Notes: generated from the letters alone by a model not told the origin. A stretch of DNA of 64,000 nucleotides from Otis tarda (GCA_026413225.1 CM048552.1:212301553-212365552); one strand, 5' to 3'; shown: positions 1 through 11,927, counted from the first letter of the stretch. Made by a program: numbers and translations.

Positions 1-110
1 ACCAGATCAGGTTGCTCAGAGCCTCATCCAACCTGGCCTGGAATGTTTCCAGGGATGGGGCATCCACCACCTCTCTGGGCAACCTGGGACAGTGCTCCAC
101 CACCCTCAGC
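1..110 (-). repeat. CR1 LINE 3' end, cut by window edge
   Basis: The sequence from ACCAGATCAGGTTGCTCAGA through GGGATGGGGCATCCACCACC to CACCACCCTCAG is the reverse complement of the CR1 3' region. Its terminal ATTCTRTG tail lies before base 1. It belongs to the same subfamily as the copies near 7.2, 11.8, 39.4, 53.1 and 56.4 kb. Confidence 0.9.
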
Positions 111-469
111 TACACTTGAAGATGCACAGCAGGGATATCCTCGTTAAATGAGGATGTAGGATGTGGACTGAAGCAGGACCACCAGAGCAGAGGAGTCTTA
201 GGCTCCTCAGAAGGTTGGGGTGCCAGGTTAGGTTTGGCACGGTGCTAGTCCAGATGAAATTTTGGAGCAGGTGAAGTAGAAAGGAATCCCTTTAACTCTG
301 CAGCAAAGTACAAATAAATGGGTATTAAGCAAAGTGATCTTTTTTTTTTTTTCCCATCTTGTCTCTAAGGAGTTCTAATGGGTTCAGCTGTGCCATGCCT
401 GATTCAGGATGCTCCCCGCTCCTGAAAATAAGAAGTGGTTGCAGAAACTCCAGGGAAAAGCACCCAAAA
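111..469. other. Intron sequence, no feature seen
   Basis: Unique-looking intronic sequence with a short T run near 339-352. Small open frames are unsupported. Confidence 0.6.
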
Positions 470-890
470 AATGAGCAGAAACCTAGAAAACACGCAAAGA
501 CCGAAGGAAATGAGGTTGTTTAGTCTAGGGATGAGAGGGCTGAGAGGAGAAATAGGAGCACTGGAGTGTGTCAGAGGTAGCTGCGAAGGGGAAGGGAGTA
601 AACTGTTCTCCATGGGCAGTGGTGGGAGGCCAAGAAGTGCTGAGCTCAAGCTGCAGCAAGGGAAACAAGCGTTAGGAAAAAAACTTCCTAACCTCTGATC
701 GCCAGAGGAGTGGAGCAGTGGAACAAATGGTTTGGGATGGGCTCGGAGTCTCCACGGGTGGAAGTTTTGACGGGCAGGTTGGCCAAACAGCGAGTGCTTC
801 AGGAGACCTGATCCTGTTTTGAGGCAGTGGAATAAATTTGACAGATTCTCCCAAAGTCCCTTCCAGTGCTGGTTTAGGTGAATTTATGGA
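470..890 (+). repeat. Old, diverged CR1-like LINE fragment
   Basis: GTCTAGGGATGAGAGGGCTG, the later CTCCACGGGTGGAAGTTTTG and the end CCCTTCCAGTGCTGG followed by GAATTTATGGATTTTGAG follow the order of the CR1 3' region (the TCCCTTCCAACCC-ATTCTATG type end) at low identity. Boundaries are approximate. Confidence 0.45.
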
Positions 891-1465
891 TTTTGAGCGT
901 GAACTCAGGGAGGGATAGCAAAGAGGCTTTAGGGCACAAATCATGTCACCTGGATCTGCTGCTGACACTCGGGGAAGTCCTCTGACCCACCGCAGAGAAG
1001 TTCTTTGTAGAAAGTTTTGACAGCACTGAAACTCCATGGCTTTGCGTCTTCTTCCAGCTGTCAAGCTGCCTTGCTGCACCCTGCTTCTCCCACGTAATTT
1101 CCAAGCTTGGTTGAAAAAGCCCATCAGACGTTTTAGCTGTTGTCATCTACCCAGTGATTCAGAGGAGAGATGAACACTTGCTCCACCGGAGAAGGCTTTG
1201 CAGGTCAGGGGGTGCATTTCGCTTGCAAGGGCAGCGCCCGCCAGCACTCCTGCAGCACCACCTCTCTTGTGCAATGCTGCACAAAGGTCACGGCTCCGTA
1301 ACTTGTTTCTCTGCTGCATCATTGCTGATGAGTCAAAATACACAGCCTCTTCCCTGCAGCCTTCTCTCGGGGTCATTTTGTTTGGGTGTGGGGATGTGTT
1401 CCCACCGTAGCATTTTCTGGGGATGGGCAGATGGTGGTGTATTGTCATCACGATACTTTTGAGCT
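891..1465. other. Intron sequence, no feature seen
   Basis: Mixed-composition intronic DNA. The open frames on both strands here have no recognisable protein features. Confidence 0.6.
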
Positions 1466-1543
1466 AATCATAGAATCTTTAAGGTTGGAAAAGGCCTCCA
1501 AGGTCATCAAGTCCAAACATCAACCTAACTCCGCCATGTCCAC
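1466..1543 (-). repeat. CR1 LINE 3' tail fragment
   Basis: AATCATAGAATCTTTAAGG, then TTGGAAAAGGCCTCCAAGGT and CATCAAGTCCAAACATCAAC, is the reverse complement of a CR1 3' terminus of the type TGGACTTGATGATCTT...ATTCTATG. It is severely 5'-truncated. Confidence 0.85.
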
Positions 1544-1689
1544 TTGCAGCTATTCAAATGGGGATGATGGAGTCAAACTCTTCTCGGTTGTAGCAGGTGA
1601 CAAAATAAGGGGCAACAACCACAAACCAGCTTTGGAGGTTCAGGCTGGGTCTTGGGGAAGCTCCTCTGGTAGGAGGGTCATGGTGCAGA

Positions 1690-1845
1690 GAAAGATGTTC
1701 CCACAGAGGTCTCAGTCTTTGGACGTTTTCAAGACTTGGCTAGAGAAAATCCCAACTGACCTCATCTAGTCCCACCTCAAATGCAAAGCTGGACTAGAGA
1801 CCTCCCAAGGTGCCTCCAAACCAACATTTCTGATACTTCTGTGGC
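1690..1845 (+). repeat. Old CR1 LINE 3' fragment
   Basis: TTGGACGTTTTCAAGACTTG encodes a remnant of the CR1 ORF2 C-terminus (VFKTWLEKIPTDLI). It is followed by GCTGGACTAGAGACCTCCC and a decayed CCTCCAAACCAACATTTCTG tail. It is on the opposite strand to the fragment just upstream. More distant homology may start near 1600. Confidence 0.6.
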
Positions 1846-3241
1846 ATAGCGCAACGCAGAGCCACCAGTCCGGGAAGCAATGTAGCTGCTTGAGCCCAGC
1901 TCCCCGTTGCAGGTGGATAGTCCTTCTTTTGTTTTCTACTGACACAAGCAACCTGGGAGAAGTGCTGTGCTAAGGCAGCTCTTCAGCTGCTGAAACTCAA
2001 ACTGGTTTGGTCAGGGCTAACCCGCGCATCTTTCCGAGGCACCGCATCAGCCGAGGTGGACGTGCCCGTAGAGGTAAGGAGCCCGCGTGCTGTGTGGGGA
2101 GTGGAACCAGCGTATTTTCCTGGCGCTTCGGCTTTGCTAAGGCAGCTTGAGTGAATCTTCAGCTGTCTGTCATGACTTCAGAGCTGGCCAGCGGACCTGG
2201 CAAAGTCCTCGGTAGATGGAAAAGATTGATGGTGGCAGAGCACAGGTTGAACTTAAGAAAGACAAACAATACTTAAGGAAAGTGTTACAGGAAGCTGACT
2301 TCATTTCTCTTTGGAAGAGAGCAGAAGTGATACTGAATCTTTTTTTTTTCTTTTTTTCCTCTTTTTCTTTTAGCAAGTGTCAGATGCAAGAGGTGATGTA
2401 ATAGTGTTTACCAGACTGAAGCACATAATTTATCGTAGTGACTCAAAGGCAGAGCAAACATAATTTATTTGGATTACAGTAGCAGCTGAGGCAACTGGGA
2501 TGGGGGCTCGATGAACTGGGTGTTTGGTGAGACCACATCTGCCCTGAAAGGTCTGGTCAGATGGGGAAACCGAGGCATGGAGCAAGTCAGTGGTTTGGCT
2601 GCACTTGTGTTCGGGGTCATTCCCACAGCTGGGAACTCAACTTGGCTTTGTCACTTCTACCTGAGCCAGAGGTTTCCGAGCTGCTCGCGGGCTGCTTGGG
2701 GATGTGTGAAGCCGCGGAAAGCCATCGCAACTGGTCCACAGAAGTACGTGGTGCTTCCAGCAAGGATTGAGACAGCGAGAGTACCAAGGTCATCTGGGGG
2801 CTCTCCGAGATGAGTTGATTGAAAAGATTTGGAAATTACTGCTTTTAGTATAAACTGCCTCTCCTTTCAGTGCTCCTGTCAGCTCTTTAAAGTCTCACTT
2901 CCTTATGGTAGTGCTTAGGTGGATCTCACAGCACCTAACAGTGGTGACGAAGCATACGTATTCCTGTCTCAGGAGGACAGGGCAATGAGGAAGAGAGACT
3001 TTGATTTGCTCCGGCGTGCACAGAGAGCAGCAACAGGGCTGAAACGGGTTTCTGAACTGCTGCCGCTGCCGTTCTGCGCAGCTTCTCCTTCACCTTCCAG
3101 CCCTTCTCCATGGGTTAGACCCATCCTGCCAAGGATTTGGGCAAAAAAAAAAGGTTAAGCCTAGAATCAACAGTATGCAAATACGTATTATCGTGCTTTG
3201 GCTGGGTGATTTTATGGAGTTTTAATTGTGGCACACCTAGG
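1846..3241. other. Intron sequence, no gene seen
   Basis: Contains a pyrimidine/T-rich run at about 2339-2371. The 100-residue frame near 2511-2813 has no recognisable domain and no splice context. Confidence 0.55.
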
Positions 3242-3378
3242 CATACGTTCAAAGCCAGGTTGGATGAGGCTCTGAGCAACCTGACCTGGTTGGAGATGTC
3301 CCTGCTCCTTGCAGGGGGGTTGGACTGTGTGGGCTTTGAAGGTCCCTTCCAACCCAAACCATTCCATGATTCTGTGAT
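3242..3378 (+). repeat. CR1 LINE 3' end
   Basis: ACGTTCAAAGCCAGGTTGGA (ORF2 C-terminal remnant), the TGCTCCTTGCAGGGGGGTTG segment and the end CCATTCCATGATTCTGTGAT are diagnostic. Copies at 4.7 and 25.6 kb share the same layout. Confidence 0.92.
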
Positions 3379-4099
3379 CTCTGTGCCTTCTCTCTGGTCC
3401 TTCCCCAGCACGCAGCGCTGCGGGCTTGAAAGGAGCCGAGCAGGGAGAGGCTGGGTTGGGTCATCGTTGTCTTCAGCTTGCAAGCTGTGCCTTGAAAGAC
3501 CGGGAGGAAAATATGAGAGCTGGAAGCGTATGTTTCTCGCTGTGTAAGATAGCCAGCGGTGCCTGTTTCTCCAATGAACCTGGAATAATTTGATGCCAGC
3601 AACCTGGGGGGGGAGCGATTTCATCTCTGGATTTGTCTTTTCTGAGCTCTTGCGCAGTTTTCCTGGAGAAGGCTAGGATCTGGGAAATCTTGCATCAGTC
3701 TGGTCGTCTGCATTACTCTAATACCTAGAAATGAACTTCTCCGTCCAAATGGGAACATTCTCACCCCAAAGTGATGCCTGCTCAGGATGGGAGGTTCTCT
3801 TTTTGGGCCAGAAATGGGACGTTTTTATTTATAGTTTAAATCTGGCTTTGAGGCAGCACCAGCTCTTAGACATTTCTGTGTTAAGCATTCAAATTGCTTC
3901 TTCCTTTCCGTTGCTTGGAACGCTTTTCCATCTCTGCCTACCCTGGACTTTTCTTCACATGGCCTCTCAATTTTTAAATCCTGTCTGTTCAGTCTCTCCT
4001 TTTCCTGTAATCTTTTGACAGAAATACCTTCAGGTTATTTTTTTTTTTTTAATTATTCATTATTTGTTTTGCTTCCCAACACACTTTGGACACATCCGA
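3379..4099. other. Intron sequence, no feature seen
   Basis: AT-moderate sequence with a T run at about 4040-4051. Nothing recognisable. Confidence 0.55.
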
Positions 4100-4325
4100 A
4101 ATATTTCCATCGTGGCTCCTGGATCTAGGATGCTGTCCTAATAGCATCTCCGTACTTGTTGTGCATCTTATTCCATTTAAACCTGGTATTTTCCAAAGGC
4201 GCTTGCTTTGGAAGGCATTTAGACATCTCTTTGGTGGAGTTCCAGCTCCCGCATCCATATGGTGAGATGGAAATAACATTTTGAGTCCAAGATTTGTCGT
4301 CTTTTGTATGTTGTAGATTTTCAGC
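4100..4325 (-). repeat. Remnant of a non-CR1 LINE, C-terminal domain
   Basis: Minus-strand translation gives HTKDDKSWTQNVISISPYG, then CGSWNSTKEMSKC (4259 down to about 4213). An adjacent frame gives RCLNAFQSKRLWKI, and the first frame resumes with FKWNKMHNKYGDAI. This follows the C-terminal layout of RTE-like LINE ORF2 proteins: NVLS.LLYGCESW, TK-rich spacer, INAFQNKCLRRIL, KW..KI.N. At least two frameshifts show it is dead. The exact clade cannot be fixed by eye. Confidence 0.6.
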
Positions 4326-4722
4326 GATTAAGTTTTGCTGGTGATCGCAGCGGCTGCCTCGCCCATTCGGGTTCCTCACTGACCTTCTGAACATCCCCGT
4401 GGACTTTCCTGCGGCTCCCGAAGGATGCAAGTTGAGTTGCTAATGTAATACCTGAACAGGGATTGTGTCTCATTTCCAAAAGTGATTAGCAAACCTTCCT
4501 TTCCCTTTTCTGTTGACTTTGAGGTTTTTTCTGAATTTTCAGCTTCAAAGAGCTGTGTCACGCGTACATCGTAGTTCTGGCACTGTGTGCTGCTGTTGAA
4601 CTGAACGACACTTACGTTTGTCTGCGGCTTTTTATCTCACAATGATGTCAGTAATCGTGCTAAACGAGGTTATTAGTCATTGCTAGCGATCTGTTCTGTG
4701 AATCTTCATCCACATACTTATT
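4326..4722. other. Intron sequence, possibly more decayed LINE
   Basis: Borders the LINE remnant on its 5' side in the LINE orientation. No further motif is readable. Confidence 0.4.
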
Positions 4723-4874
4723 TGCCCCATCCCTGGGAACATCCAAGGCCAGGTTGGCCGGGGCTCTGAGCAACCTGATCTGGTTGGAGATGTCCCTGCT
4801 CCTTGCAAGGGGGTTGGACTGGATGGGCTTTGAAGGTCCCTTCCAACCCAAACCATTCTATGATTCTATGATTT
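4723..4874 (+). repeat. CR1 LINE 3' end
   Basis: GCCCCATCCCTGGGAACATC, CTCTGAGCAACCTGATCTGG and a terminal CATTCTATGATTCTATGATT with two copies of the 8-base tail unit. 5'-truncated. Confidence 0.93.
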
Positions 4875-5340
4875 AAGCATCTTTTGGGGGTTTTTTGTGA
4901 TTTATTTGTAGGGGGGACATGGGTTTTCACTGCTTCCTGGATGCTCTTGGCTTGAAAGAGTGCCCCACGGAAAAGGGACGGTTGGCTGTGTAATTCAGCT
5001 CAGGGTTTCCGTACTCCTTAGTTGCCTCTCCCTTGCAAAGTCCTGCTCACCACCCCTGTAGAGGCTACCTCCAGGTTTCCTTCCTCCTCACCCCGCTTCC
5101 ACATGGAGGCTGTGCTTGAGGGCCATTCGACACAGGAAGGGGCAAACGCAACGAATGCCCCTTCCGCTTATTGATAGTGGAAAAGAGCCGCTCCACTTCC
5201 ACGCCATCAACACCGCACACAGCTCCTTTGATTCTGGGTCTCTCCGTTGTTCCTAAATAACTCCCTCCACATAGGAACCTCCCAGGAAAACCTCATTTGC
5301 TTTGACCCAAGAAGAACCGATGACTCGAGCTTTGTGTTCT
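4875..5340. other. Intron sequence, no feature seen
   Basis: No repeat, exon or RNA signal recognised. Confidence 0.6.
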
Positions 5341-5344
5341 CCCT

Positions 5345-5420
5345 CCGTGTCGCCTTCCGTGCCGCCTTCGCCCACTGTTCGCCGCGCATCGCGTCAGACC
5401 GGCGTTCCCGTCGGGGCGAA
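5345..5420. promoter_or_regulatory. CpG-dense patch in intron 1
   Basis: About 15 CpG dinucleotides in about 76 bases (for example TTCGCCGCGCATCGCGTCAG), in flanks where CpG is rare. Such density implies protection from methylation, as at an alternative promoter or enhancer, but the patch is far shorter than a classical CpG island. No TATA box or coding exon is tied to it. Confidence 0.35.
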
Positions 5421-7202
5421 GGGGAATAGAAGGGCTCATTGTTTCGGGGGTCAGGGCGCAGGGCTTGGGGTGGCAGGAGAGAGGGGAGGGGAGCTGGTGG
5501 CTGAGCCCCGCTGCTACCTCCAGACCGATCTTATATTATCCACAGCGGCAGCCGTGCAGACAGTGAGTGGTCTGTGATTGTGGCAGACTTAAAGCCTTTG
5601 AGGGAGGGAAATAAATAAAACAAATGAAATTTAAAAAATAAAAACGAAGAAAGGCAGAAGAGGTGGGGTGTGGGGAATACAGGGAGTGTATGGGGTCCTC
5701 CTGGCTGTGCCAAGGGGAAGGAGATGCTGAGAAATGATGCAGGCTGGTCCCTGCAGGAGGCTAGAAATTGGGGATTGAGGTTTGAACCCCACCATATGGA
5801 TCCCTCTCGGAGCTCTCTGCGTGCGTGGAGTGAGGCAGGACAGGGAGCAGGGAGTTTTCCTGCCAGCGATCAAGACTTTATCCTGCAGCAATGTGTGTGT
5901 GGGTGGACCTCTGACACCAGAGTCTTTGGAGAAGGGTGACGAGAGTGATTAGGAGCCTGGGAAAGCTTTACACGACAGGCCTCCAAAACAGCGAGGGACG
6001 GCCACCTTCCAAAGAAAGTGAGTGAGAAAGTGCCCTGACAAAAGCCTGCGGAGCTGCTGTCCGTGCAGAGGGGGGCCAGCGTTTTAGCTTGGCTTGTGGG
6101 ACTTCTGGTGGGAGCACCCAAAGGTCCTTCTCCTGGGAGGTGACCCAAAGTGTTTGGCACATCACCAAAGCCCGGTGGGCTCTGGTTGCAGGTGGTGGGT
6201 GTCCCACTGCCCCGTTGCCGGAACCCACTCGCGGAGAGGTGAGATTTGCACTGAGGAGAGGTGATCAGAAGTTTCTGATCCCTCCATGACAAACGCAGAA
6301 GGGGAGCTGGTCACAGGTGTTAACACTAGCAAGATCTTTTTGTCTCTGCATCCTTCAGCAAGTTCTGCCTCTGCTGTAGATGTACGATGGGGGAGAAACA
6401 TGCCTCCTCCTACCAAGTCTGAATTTGCGCCTTTTGAAGGAGATGAGACATAGTGCAAGTATCTGCAACGGTAGAAGTTGATACCGTGAAGAAAACACTG
6501 GAAAGGAACAAAATCAGTTGTTTTGAGATTTAAACCAGTCAAGCAGTTGAGGACAGGTCTTTCTTAGTGATGGGGCTCCCTCCACCTGCCCTTGCAGAGA
6601 GTTTCCACCTGCAATGAGGTGTGCTTTGGTCCAAGACTAGCTAGATCCAGCACCATACCCACGGAGTTGCTCCCAGAGCCGTGTTTTGAGCTGCACGTCC
6701 TTCAAAGTCAACCTGAGGGAGGGCCTGAAAGGATCAGGCCGTTTTTGCAAGTGTCTCAGACGCTCGCAGAACATGTTGGCTGAAGCTTCGACTGGGAATC
6801 GATCAATACGCTCTTTTTAGCATCAAATCAGTACAGCCAGCTGGCGTGCAGACAGGCTGATGTGTCATGTGCTGTCACAGGGAGGCGTGCCGAGGAGAAG
6901 ACGGAGTTATGTGTAGAGAAGAAGATTGTCTGCAGGTTTGTTTTTTTTTTTTAATACTGAAAGCACTTCACGTGCAGCAGAAGGCAAGGGGGTCTTACAA
7001 GTTGGTGTCATGGATGGTGCTTCAAAAAATACTCTGTGCTTAGTAGTTTGTGTTGGATGTTCACACTGGTGCTAAAAATTAATAGTTGCCTTGGGGCAGA
7101 TGAAAACTGGACCTCATGCATTGGTCTGGGTTGGAACTGAGAAAGGAATGTAAAGCAAATTCTGTCCTGTGCTGTGTGTAGGATGTTTATGAGGCTTTTT
7201 AT
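5421..7202. other. Intron sequence, no gene seen
   Basis: G-rich at 5450-5490, A-rich at 5605-5645 and a T run at about 6941-6952. The frames on both strands between 5.6 and 6.5 kb (up to 140 residues) look like chance openings. Confidence 0.55.
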
Positions 7203-7537
7203 AGACTCACAGAATGGTTTGGGTTGGAAGGGCCCTTCAAAGGCCATCCAGTCCAACCCCCTGCAAGGAGCAGGGACATCTCCAACCACATCAGGTTGCT
7301 CACAGCCCCGGCCAACCTGGCCTGGAATGTTTCCAGGGATGGGGCATCCACCACCTCTCTGGGCAACCTGGGCCAGTGTTCCACCACCCTCAGTGTAAAA
7401 ATTTTTTTCCTTTTATCTAGTCTGAGTCTACCTTCCTCTATTTTAAAACCATTACCCCTTGTCCTACCACAACAGGCCCTGCTGAAGAGTTTCTCCCCAT
7501 CTGTCCTGTAGGCCCCCTTTAGATACTGGAAGACAGC
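7203..7537 (-). repeat. CR1 LINE 3' fragment, about 335 bp
   Basis: Starts TCACAGAATGGTTTGGGTTG and runs through CACCACCCTCAGTGTAAAAA, CCATTACCCCTTGTCCTACC and CAACAGGCCCTGCTGAAGAG to TTTAGATACTGGAAGACAGC. All are reverse-complement CR1 landmarks in the right order. The 5' truncation point abuts a T25 run (7538-7562). Confidence 0.95.
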
Positions 7538-10500
7538 TTTTTTTTTTTTTTTTTTTTTTTTTGTGTGTGAGTTTTAAGTTAACTGGGGTGTTTGATGAAA
7601 ATATTCTGTTCATGACATTTCTCTGTCCATCCTCCTTCTTGGAGGAGTCTGCCGTGGCCCACTCGATGCTGTTAATGTGCTCATTAAGGCTACGTGGGGT
7701 GAAGCATGGGCCTGCTACTCTGATGCGCTCGTAATTTCAGATAGGATCAAGTTGTTGAGTACCACTTGGGGTTGAGGAGCTTCAAGATTTGCATTTGTAG
7801 TCAAGAAGAAGAGCTTTTCAAGCTTATTCTTTGCATTTCTTCATACCTGAAGCCTCCCACTAACCAACCGTAGCTCAGGTTGTGGAGAAAGGTGAGAAGC
7901 CAGAAACAATGTGTTTGGGGTTTACGTGATCCCCTCTGCTCTGTGCATTACCGATGAATCAGCTGGCGTTTAGGCAAGGTTTAACCTTTTTTAGTGTGGA
8001 AGGGCCTGGTCGAAACCTTGGGTTTGTTTTCTTCAAAGCACGTGAGAGTTTTGATTAATTATATATATATTTAAAAAAAAAATATCAGTTTGCTAGAAAA
8101 CCAGTCATCAGAGCATGATCAGAAATGCAGCTGTGGTGCTCTCCAAGTTGTATCTCAGACATCCGTTCCTGGATGTTATGGTATCTGCTTCTCCCATTTT
8201 CCCACCTTTGGTTTTTTTGTACCCAAGGTGTGAGCTGGTCTTGGGTTCATTTTCTTTCCCCCAAGCTCTGGTCCTTGCACTTTCAACTCTCTCACTAATA
8301 CCTACCCTGAATATTACAGGTTCTTGGCATTATAGCACCACGGTGGGTTGCAAACACAAATTATTTTAGCCTTGCACATCCCAATGGAGCAAAGAGTTGG
8401 TGCAAGGGGTTGGACACTCAATGGTGGACAGCACCCTTATGCTGCCAGGTTGCTTGTTGGACTCTTGGATCTTCACTGTCCCTGCTTTATAAATAGAAAA
8501 TTCAAGTGTACATTCTTCAGGGTCTCCAACAAGTCCATTGCACAGCTGGGAACCAGACACCAACATCCTCCATCCTTCAGTCTCACCTTCATCTTACCCA
8601 TTTCCAAGCTGCATCCCGACGTGCTCTGTCTCTGCAGTCTCGTGGTGAGAAAGTCCAGGTTTTCTGAGCCAAGTTCACCTTGCGTGTGCCTTGAAGTCCA
8701 TCGGATGAGGCTAGGAGTGAATTCAGCCTGTTTAAAAACTCAGCCCGGCTGCCAGGCAGGAAAATCTGATGAGTGGGAAGTCAATCAGACGTGGGAAAGG
8801 AGGGGGAAAAGGCGAGCGGTTGTTGCCGACGCTGCGCTCGTTGTGGGCTTGGCAGTGAGTTTGTGCCACATCGCAAAAACCGGTGGCTTTATTGTGTTTT
8901 GGGAGTAAACACGTGGCAGTGCACACGTGTGTGCTGGCAGGTGAACTCAGTTGGGTAATAAGAGTAAATCTTCCTCTGCTTTTGCGTGGCTGGGACTAAA
9001 ACACGGTATCACAGCGACGCGTATAATTTTGTACGGCGAGCCGGTAATTTGCTGTGCTGTTTTGGCCATCAGCGCAACAGCGAGAGGCTGTTAAGATAAT
9101 TTAGTGGAGGTCTGTGGTTATAAATACGTTTCCATCATGACTAAGGATTCTAATAGGCATTAAGTTCAACCAAGGGGTTTTTAGTATTTTATTATTATTT
9201 TTATTGCGTACTCCCCAGTGTTTCTGTTTTGACTTATTAATTTTAAGGAATAAGCTGAGGGATGGCTATGAAATGTTTTTTAACTTGTAAAATAGGAGTT
9301 GTAAAACTAAAAAAAAAAAAAAACCAACACTGGATGATGCAATTAACTTCGGGTAATCCAGTTGTTCAGCAGTGAGGCTGCGTGTCCTGCTCTTGGCTGC
9401 TGATACTACAGGTTCGTTGGGTGATGTGCAAAGCTGTTGTAACGTAATTATTTGTAATGTAAGTGTTTTTCACTTGGAATATTTTGGGTAAAAATCATCT
9501 TCATCCATCTTGGCCTCATGGAAGACAAGTTTTGCAATATTAAGAACCGATTTTTGAAATTTAAACACAACTGCATCCAAATGTCAAGGTGCTCACATAT
9601 CAGCTCAGGACCTCAAAAACCCCCAGGACCCTTAGCCATGGATTTTCAGCTGTGTCCTGCATCCCTACAAAGCCCTCCTTTCCACCACGGAGAAGCAGGC
9701 AGTGTGAGAAGCCATGTGATCTGCTGTGGGAATGCCTCAGCATTCCTGATGCCTCTGCCATCTTAATCCAAATAATAACAACAAAAGGTTTGAAGGCTTA
9801 GTTTGGAATTGGATGGCTCTCCAAAAATAAGCTCTCCCTGGAGATATCTCCTACTTCCTGCTGGGCTGGAAAAGCTGTGCTGACAGCTTGGATATTTAGG
9901 CATCTCCTGGAACCTACAGCATGAAGGAATGCAAAATAATAGAGGAAATCACTTGAACTTGTTAGATTTCAGAAGAGCATTTGGTTTGAGCTTCAGAAAG
10001 TGTTCCCCCACCCCCTTCCCACATAGAAATGCACCCAAGCCAAACCCCAATATTTACAAATATTTTTGAGATCTTCCAGGTTTTGGATCTCAAAAGTTTT
10101 TGAGATCTTCTAGGCTAGACCTTCTTTCAGTAAATGGTAGCTCTTGGCTTGAATGCGTCTGAGCTCCTGGAAAGCATGGACCCCAAACAGAGCTCCTTGC
10201 ATCCAGAGCTGTGTTGGCTCTAGCTCTGTCTTCGGGTGCTCAGAAGCAGAGGAAGGCATCGCATTTTAAAAAAAAACCAACAAACTTCTGTTATTTTGTT
10301 ATGTTGGAAGGTCTCTGACAGTCTCAAGGAGTAACTGATACCATCTGGTGTATCTTAGGAGTTTGTCATCAGGAGCTTTATCTCTACTCGCCTTTGGGAC
10401 GATGGGCTGAGCCGGCAGACGGCCGACTGGGAGGTTTCCTCTCCGCAGCTCTCTGTGGGCTGCATGTTTGGCACCCTCATCTTCCCATTTTATTTTAATC

Positions 10501-11645
10501 TTCCTTTCTCCTTTTTATGGAATTCCTAACATTTAGGGGGTTGTCACCTGGAACCCACTTTTCCCAGCATGTGACTTTCATTTTTCTGGCTGAGGTTTTA
10601 TGGCACTGAGTAGGGTGCAAGTCCATCTTAAGATTGGTAGGAACGGGCACAGAAAGGCTAACGTGGCCATCCCCATACTCCACAGCAACCCAAAAACCCA
10701 GCCAGGACCTCTACCTCGACACACAGCTGTGCCGTGTGGAGCAACCCCTTTTTCCAAGCTGGACTCCACAAAACCAAGCCCAAGGTACAAAAAAGCAATA
10801 TTATTAACCTGACTCAACATGTGCTGAGCCCGGGCTTGGGAAGCTGGAAAAATCTACATTTCCAAAGTGGTTGATTAGGGATTTTAGTGTGAAACTCTTT
10901 CCTCCATCCTCCCGCTTTAAGGTTTCCACAGGGATTAACTGGGACGATGCGGGCGGCTGGTATTTCACCCCGCTGTCTCCCCAGCCACACCAGCGCTGGC
11001 TCGCAAACCCGTGTCGGGAACAGAAGTTCAGAAACACAGTCTCAACCTTTCCCGGCTTGTTTTTCCCATCTGTTTTTAACAGCGTGTTCTTGCCACTTGG
11101 ACCTTTCTGGGCTCGATCTTGTGATCCCTGATGTAGGATGACATTTCCAGTTTATTAGGAATGCTTTTGTTTATTTGCTGGGTGGGTTTTTTTTTTCTTT
11201 CTTTCTTTTTTTTTTTTTTTTTTTTCCTTTTCCCTAGGTTGTGTGGAGGCTTTCTGCCTCAGCTGCCAAGACAAACGTCCCCTCTGTGCCGGGAGGTGCC
11301 ACCCACACCCGTCCTCTCTGAAATCAGGACACTTTTCTCAGCAGTTACAAGTCATTTTTGAGTGGTTTGGGGGCTCTTATTAAATAAGAAGGAAGACTGA
11401 TTTTTTTTTTGGTCCTATTCTACCATTTCATAATAAAAAGGGAGGTCCTAGAGTGCTGAAGCAAATGAGTTTTTACAAAATCAATCGTCTTTTTTTAACC
11501 TGCTTAAGGAAGACCATCAAGAAGGGACTTGGGGCTTGAGTTTGCTGGTGGCATTTACAGTTTACCCAGCCTGTCCCTGCTGTTCTTAGCAGGTTGAGCT
11601 TATTGCCTGTTGCTTGCAAGTGTGAGTTTGCTTCTAAGCTGAAGG
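7538..11645. other. Intron sequence with simple runs
   Basis: Contains T25 at 7538-7562, a TA/A-rich stretch at about 8056-8084, AT-rich DNA at 9170-9325 including an A run near 9310, a small alternating-orientation repeat at 10063-10114, and a T/C tract at 11187-11226. The 186-residue frame at 8348-8908 shows no domain. No exon seen. Confidence 0.55.
10063..10114. repeat. Three short copies in alternating orientation
   Basis: TTTTTGAGATCTTCCAGG (10063-10080) recurs as TTTTTGAGATCTTCTAGG (10097-10114). Between them GATCTCAAAA (10086-10095) is the reverse complement of the core TTTTGAGATC, so the middle and right copies form a 10-bp stem with a 2-base loop. Confidence 0.7.
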
Positions 11646-11650
11646 TGGCT

Positions 11651-11765
11651 GGACCAGCCTTCACATTGCTCCATCTTTTCCATTTTGCGTAGAAATCACC
11701 GCACTTCCTTCCAGTGCTGGAGAAATATCATCACCAGATGAGTATCAATGCCAGAACAATGCTTA
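11651..11765. repeat. Copy A of a diverged local duplication
   Basis: This block, including GACCAGCCTTCACATTGCTC and TCATCACCAGATGAGTATCA, matches 12944-13058 in the same orientation at roughly four bases in five with small gaps. A CR1 copy begins immediately after it (11768), so copy A appears to be cut off or invaded by CR1. Confidence 0.75.
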
Positions 11766-11767
11766 GA

Positions 11768-11927
11768 GTCGTAGAATCACAGAATGGTTTGGGTTGGAAG
11801 AGACTTTTAAAGCCCAACCAGTCCAACCCCCCTGCAAGAAGCAGGGACATTTCCAACCAGATCAGGTTGCCCGGAGCCCCGGCCAACCTGGCCTGGAATG
11901 TTTCCAGGGGTGGGACATCCACCACCA
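11768..11927 (-). repeat. CR1 LINE 3' end
   Basis: TCGTAGAATCACAGAATGG, GCAAGAAGCAGGGACATTTC and TGTTTCCAGGGGTGGGACAT give a clear reverse-complement CR1. It is 5'-truncated at CATCCACCACC. Confidence 0.93.

Noticed and set aside
3115..3624. 169-residue minus-strand frame
   Set aside because: Runs antisense through a plus-strand CR1 copy.
8348..8908. 186-residue plus-strand frame
   Set aside because: No homology recognised and no splice or promoter context; length is compatible with chance in 64 kb.
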